A program made the translations under genes and the position numbers. A model generated the notes under the pieces. That model saw only the letters and a list, made by a program, of their open reading frames with translations, made no database searches and was not told the DNA's origin. Source: Bombus terrestris (lineage: Eukaryota; Arthropoda; Insecta; Hymenoptera; Apidae). Taken from it: DNA of 64,000 bases. This document shows, piece by piece, positions 61,885-64,000 of the stretch (position 1 is its first letter; every line of letters starts with the position of its first letter). The DNA is taken from positions 4,015,001-4,079,000 of the forward strand of contig NC_063283.1 in NCBI RefSeq assembly GCF_910591885.1, given 5' to 3'.

Positions 61885-63112
61885 CACATCGAACATGTAA
61901 GAAAGAGGGACAAAAGCCGATATCGCCGATTTATAACGTCGACTTATCCACATTCTGGCTTCAACATCTCTCTCGCTTATCTACGCTCGGACACTTTCTG
62001 AAAAGTGACTTTTCGCGGGACCATCGCCTCTGGTAATCCCGGAAAAGCAACACGCTGGATTTCTCATAAACTTTTTAGAACGTTGCACGACGCTCTCCTG
62101 AATCCCGTGTAACGAATCCAATAACACGGTCGTCCACGAATCCGATTTTCTCCTGACGAAACGAGGAATCTAATAACGCCGCTTTATTTACCCGTTTTAT
62201 ACTAATAAGCACTGAATGCTGAAAGATGAATTTCCTCTTGACCCCTTTGCTGTCTATCGCGCGTATATTCGTCGTATTTTTACGGACGTTTTACAAGAGA
62301 ATCGACAAAAGCTCGAGAAAGGAAAAATCAAGTTATTTAAATCAAATTATTCCGCGGGATATTTACTGTGGCTACAGAAGCTACTTGTACAGCATTGTAT
62401 TTATTATAGCATCTACGCACTAATTAATTGGTAGACTGCAAATTTTTATGTAATTTCATATTTTTACGAAGAAGATTACAGATATGAAACTCGCGTAGAA
62501 AATTGTTTCGTCCGTTAAAAATGATAAAGAGCACTCCACTTGGAATATTTTATATATTTTGTATATTAAATACGGTTCGTGAATCCTTGCATCTTTAAAT
62601 TAATTATAAATGCGTAAAAAACTATTAATTAGGTACAAGTATATTAAATTTCGTATGAGTTACTAGTATATCCACATGATTATAAAAATTTGCTACTATG
62701 CAAATGTAAGAAATGTAGAACCTCGTGAAAAGACGCTTATTATTGTGCACTGTTGTAGCGTTACTAGGAACTTCAATATTCAGTTTGCTTATTCTTTACC
62801 ATAACGTGTCTAATCTCTATAAAAGCAACGGATCATAGCAGAAACGAGGGGGTGGAGCAAGACACGTCGAAGGTAATCCATCTCGAAAAGTTAAAAGTAC
62901 GGCAAATAATAATTTCTAGTTTTACAAGAAGAGGAAGATACCAAAGAACTAGAGAAATAGATAACAATCTGAAGATTCGATTAACAATAAACATATGTTT
63001 GGTAAATATAATACCAAAGAGGATTATGAGACATACGTAAAAACTATCCAGAGTACTAAAATTTCTATTTGTTAATAATAAGTTTGCTCAGTTATGTCAA
63101 ATATTTTACTTC

Positions 63113-63620
63113 ATTTTTTATCTATAATTCAAGAATATTCCAAGGATGTCTCTTGACTTTCCTCATTGCAAAAATGGAAGATTAATTAAGATATATCAAT
63201 GGAAGTTTAAAAGGGAGAAACTACGTAAATATTCACTGCATCGATTCATTCTGTTTGCCATCGTGAAGTATAGCTATATTGGAGCATGAGAGACAAAAGG
63301 ATATCGAAATTTAATTGATACCCCATTTTCTGTTTATAATTCAAGAATGTTCGGAGAATGCCTTCTGACTTTCATGACTCCCTGCATTGCAAATGGAGAA
63401 TTAACTAAGATATATCAAAAGATGTTTAAAACCGTGTTAGGTTTGCTCTGTTTGGGGCTATGAAGTATAGGTTGGGCTAAAAAGGACACGAAGGACATCG
63501 AAACTTGGTTGACTCGAATAACTTCATTTTGTCCTACTTTCTATTTATAATTTCAGAATATTCTAGAAGAATGCCTTTCGACATTCTGCATTGCAAAGAG
63601 GAACAGCGACGAAGCTGCAA
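63113..63620. repeat. Tandem array, three diverged units of about 211 bp
   Basis: The anchor TATAATTC/TATAATTTC followed by AAGAAT..TC occurs at 63123, 63335 and 63546, spacings 212 and 211. Each is followed by a TTGAC/CTGAC/TCGAC and CATTGCAAA block. Copies 2 and 3 are preceded by a shared GATATCGAAA / GACATCGAAA segment. The even spacing indicates a tandem array rather than independent insertions. Confidence 0.7.
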
Positions 63621-63823
63621 CAAAGCGTTGCTTTTTAAAGGTTGCGCACCTTCCTTTCTTTCGTTCCCTTTCGCATCCGTCGGTCATTAGACGCCTCCGT
63701 GTGCGCGACACGCGTTGCGTTCGTTGAATTCAACCTGTGCCCACGTGCGGGAAAACTGGATCTCAGCTCAGCCATCCAGTCTGTTCGTGGCGACTATATT
63801 CGGAAGGCTCGTGCGTAAGGAAT

Positions 63824-64000
63824 GCGATTATACAGGGTGATTCTTGGAGAATTGTGCGCGGATGTCGTGAAAATTTTCTGCCGTAAAAAGAATTTCCTGG
63901 GTCTATCAAAAACACGTATCAAATGAAAAATTTCGTGAATTCCCAGCGCGTTTCCAAGAACGCGAACAAATATCCGCGATAAAATACAGTTTCTGGTAAA
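63824..64000 (+). repeat. Possible MITE end at the window edge
   Basis: ATTATACAGGGTGATTCTTGG resembles the tip of the inverted-repeat element at 53852-54275 (ATACAGGCTGTTTC). It may be the left end of a related element cut by the window edge; internal sequence is not alike. Confidence 0.3.

Larger units (their letters stand above)
57373..64000 (-). other. Upstream intron of the ADAM gene, running off the window
   Basis: The exon 57372-57254 begins in the middle of a codon after a good acceptor, so an upstream exon must exist. I searched 57373-64000 on the minus strand for the propeptide start and signal peptide of an ADAM10-type protein and did not see them. The stretch holds repeats (listed separately) and no recognisable gene on either strand. 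Confidence 0.55.

Noticed and set aside
57373..64000. Minus-strand frames as possible first ADAM exons
   Set aside because: None shows a signal peptide followed by an ADAM10-type propeptide start, nor an end phase that fits the exon at 57372.
1..64000. CRISPR arrays, operons, prokaryotic promoters or phage genes
   Set aside because: The window is a eukaryotic genome segment with spliced genes; none of these is present.

Overview
This is eukaryotic nuclear DNA: multi-exon genes with GT-AG introns, AT-rich and generally CpG-rich. Gene content, small introns in the left third, huge introns on the right and the repeat types fit a hymenopteran insect, most likely a bee. That is inference; no marker in the window names the species.

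Left part (1-22.9 kb) is gene-dense. In order: the last exon of an EF-hand calcium sensor (+, 156-266); a ZDHHC16-type palmitoyltransferase (+, 3098-4624); a Snake-like trypsin-type serine protease (-, 5011-6738); a secreted spermine/polyamine oxidase-like flavoenzyme A (+, 7704-10173); paralogue B (-, 10439-12095), broken by one in-frame TGA; paralogue C (-, 13137-16967). A complete plus-strand gene (14848-16334) for a death-domain plus SEFIR adaptor related to ACT1/CIKS lies inside intron 2 of C. Then come a possible small ORF (-, 17133-17294), the DEAD-box helicase DDX41/abstrakt (+, 18235-20811) and a coiled-coil TPH-family protein (+, 21082-22892). I traced exon phases for each multi-exon gene here; they close into open frames except for B.

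Right part (22.9-64 kb) is dominated by one minus-strand gene, an ADAM10-family (kuzbanian / kuzbanian-like) metalloprotease. Its stop is at 26601 and 14 exons are visible up to 57372. One intron is 21.6 kb. The signal peptide and first propeptide exons are not visible and should lie beyond 64000. The large introns hold DNA-transposon-derived repeats (mariner-, piggyBac- and pogo-like MITEs, a long-inverted-repeat MITE, a dispersed TIR family), tandem duplications and CpG-rich single-copy DNA.

Functionally this is a mixed neighbourhood, not an operon-like system. The points most worth following are the ACT1-like adaptor (an IL-17-pathway type protein) nested in an amine-oxidase gene, the oxidase cluster with one probable pseudogene, two probable GC-AG introns, and the Snake-like protease with an Asn/Pro-rich prodomain in place of a CLIP domain.
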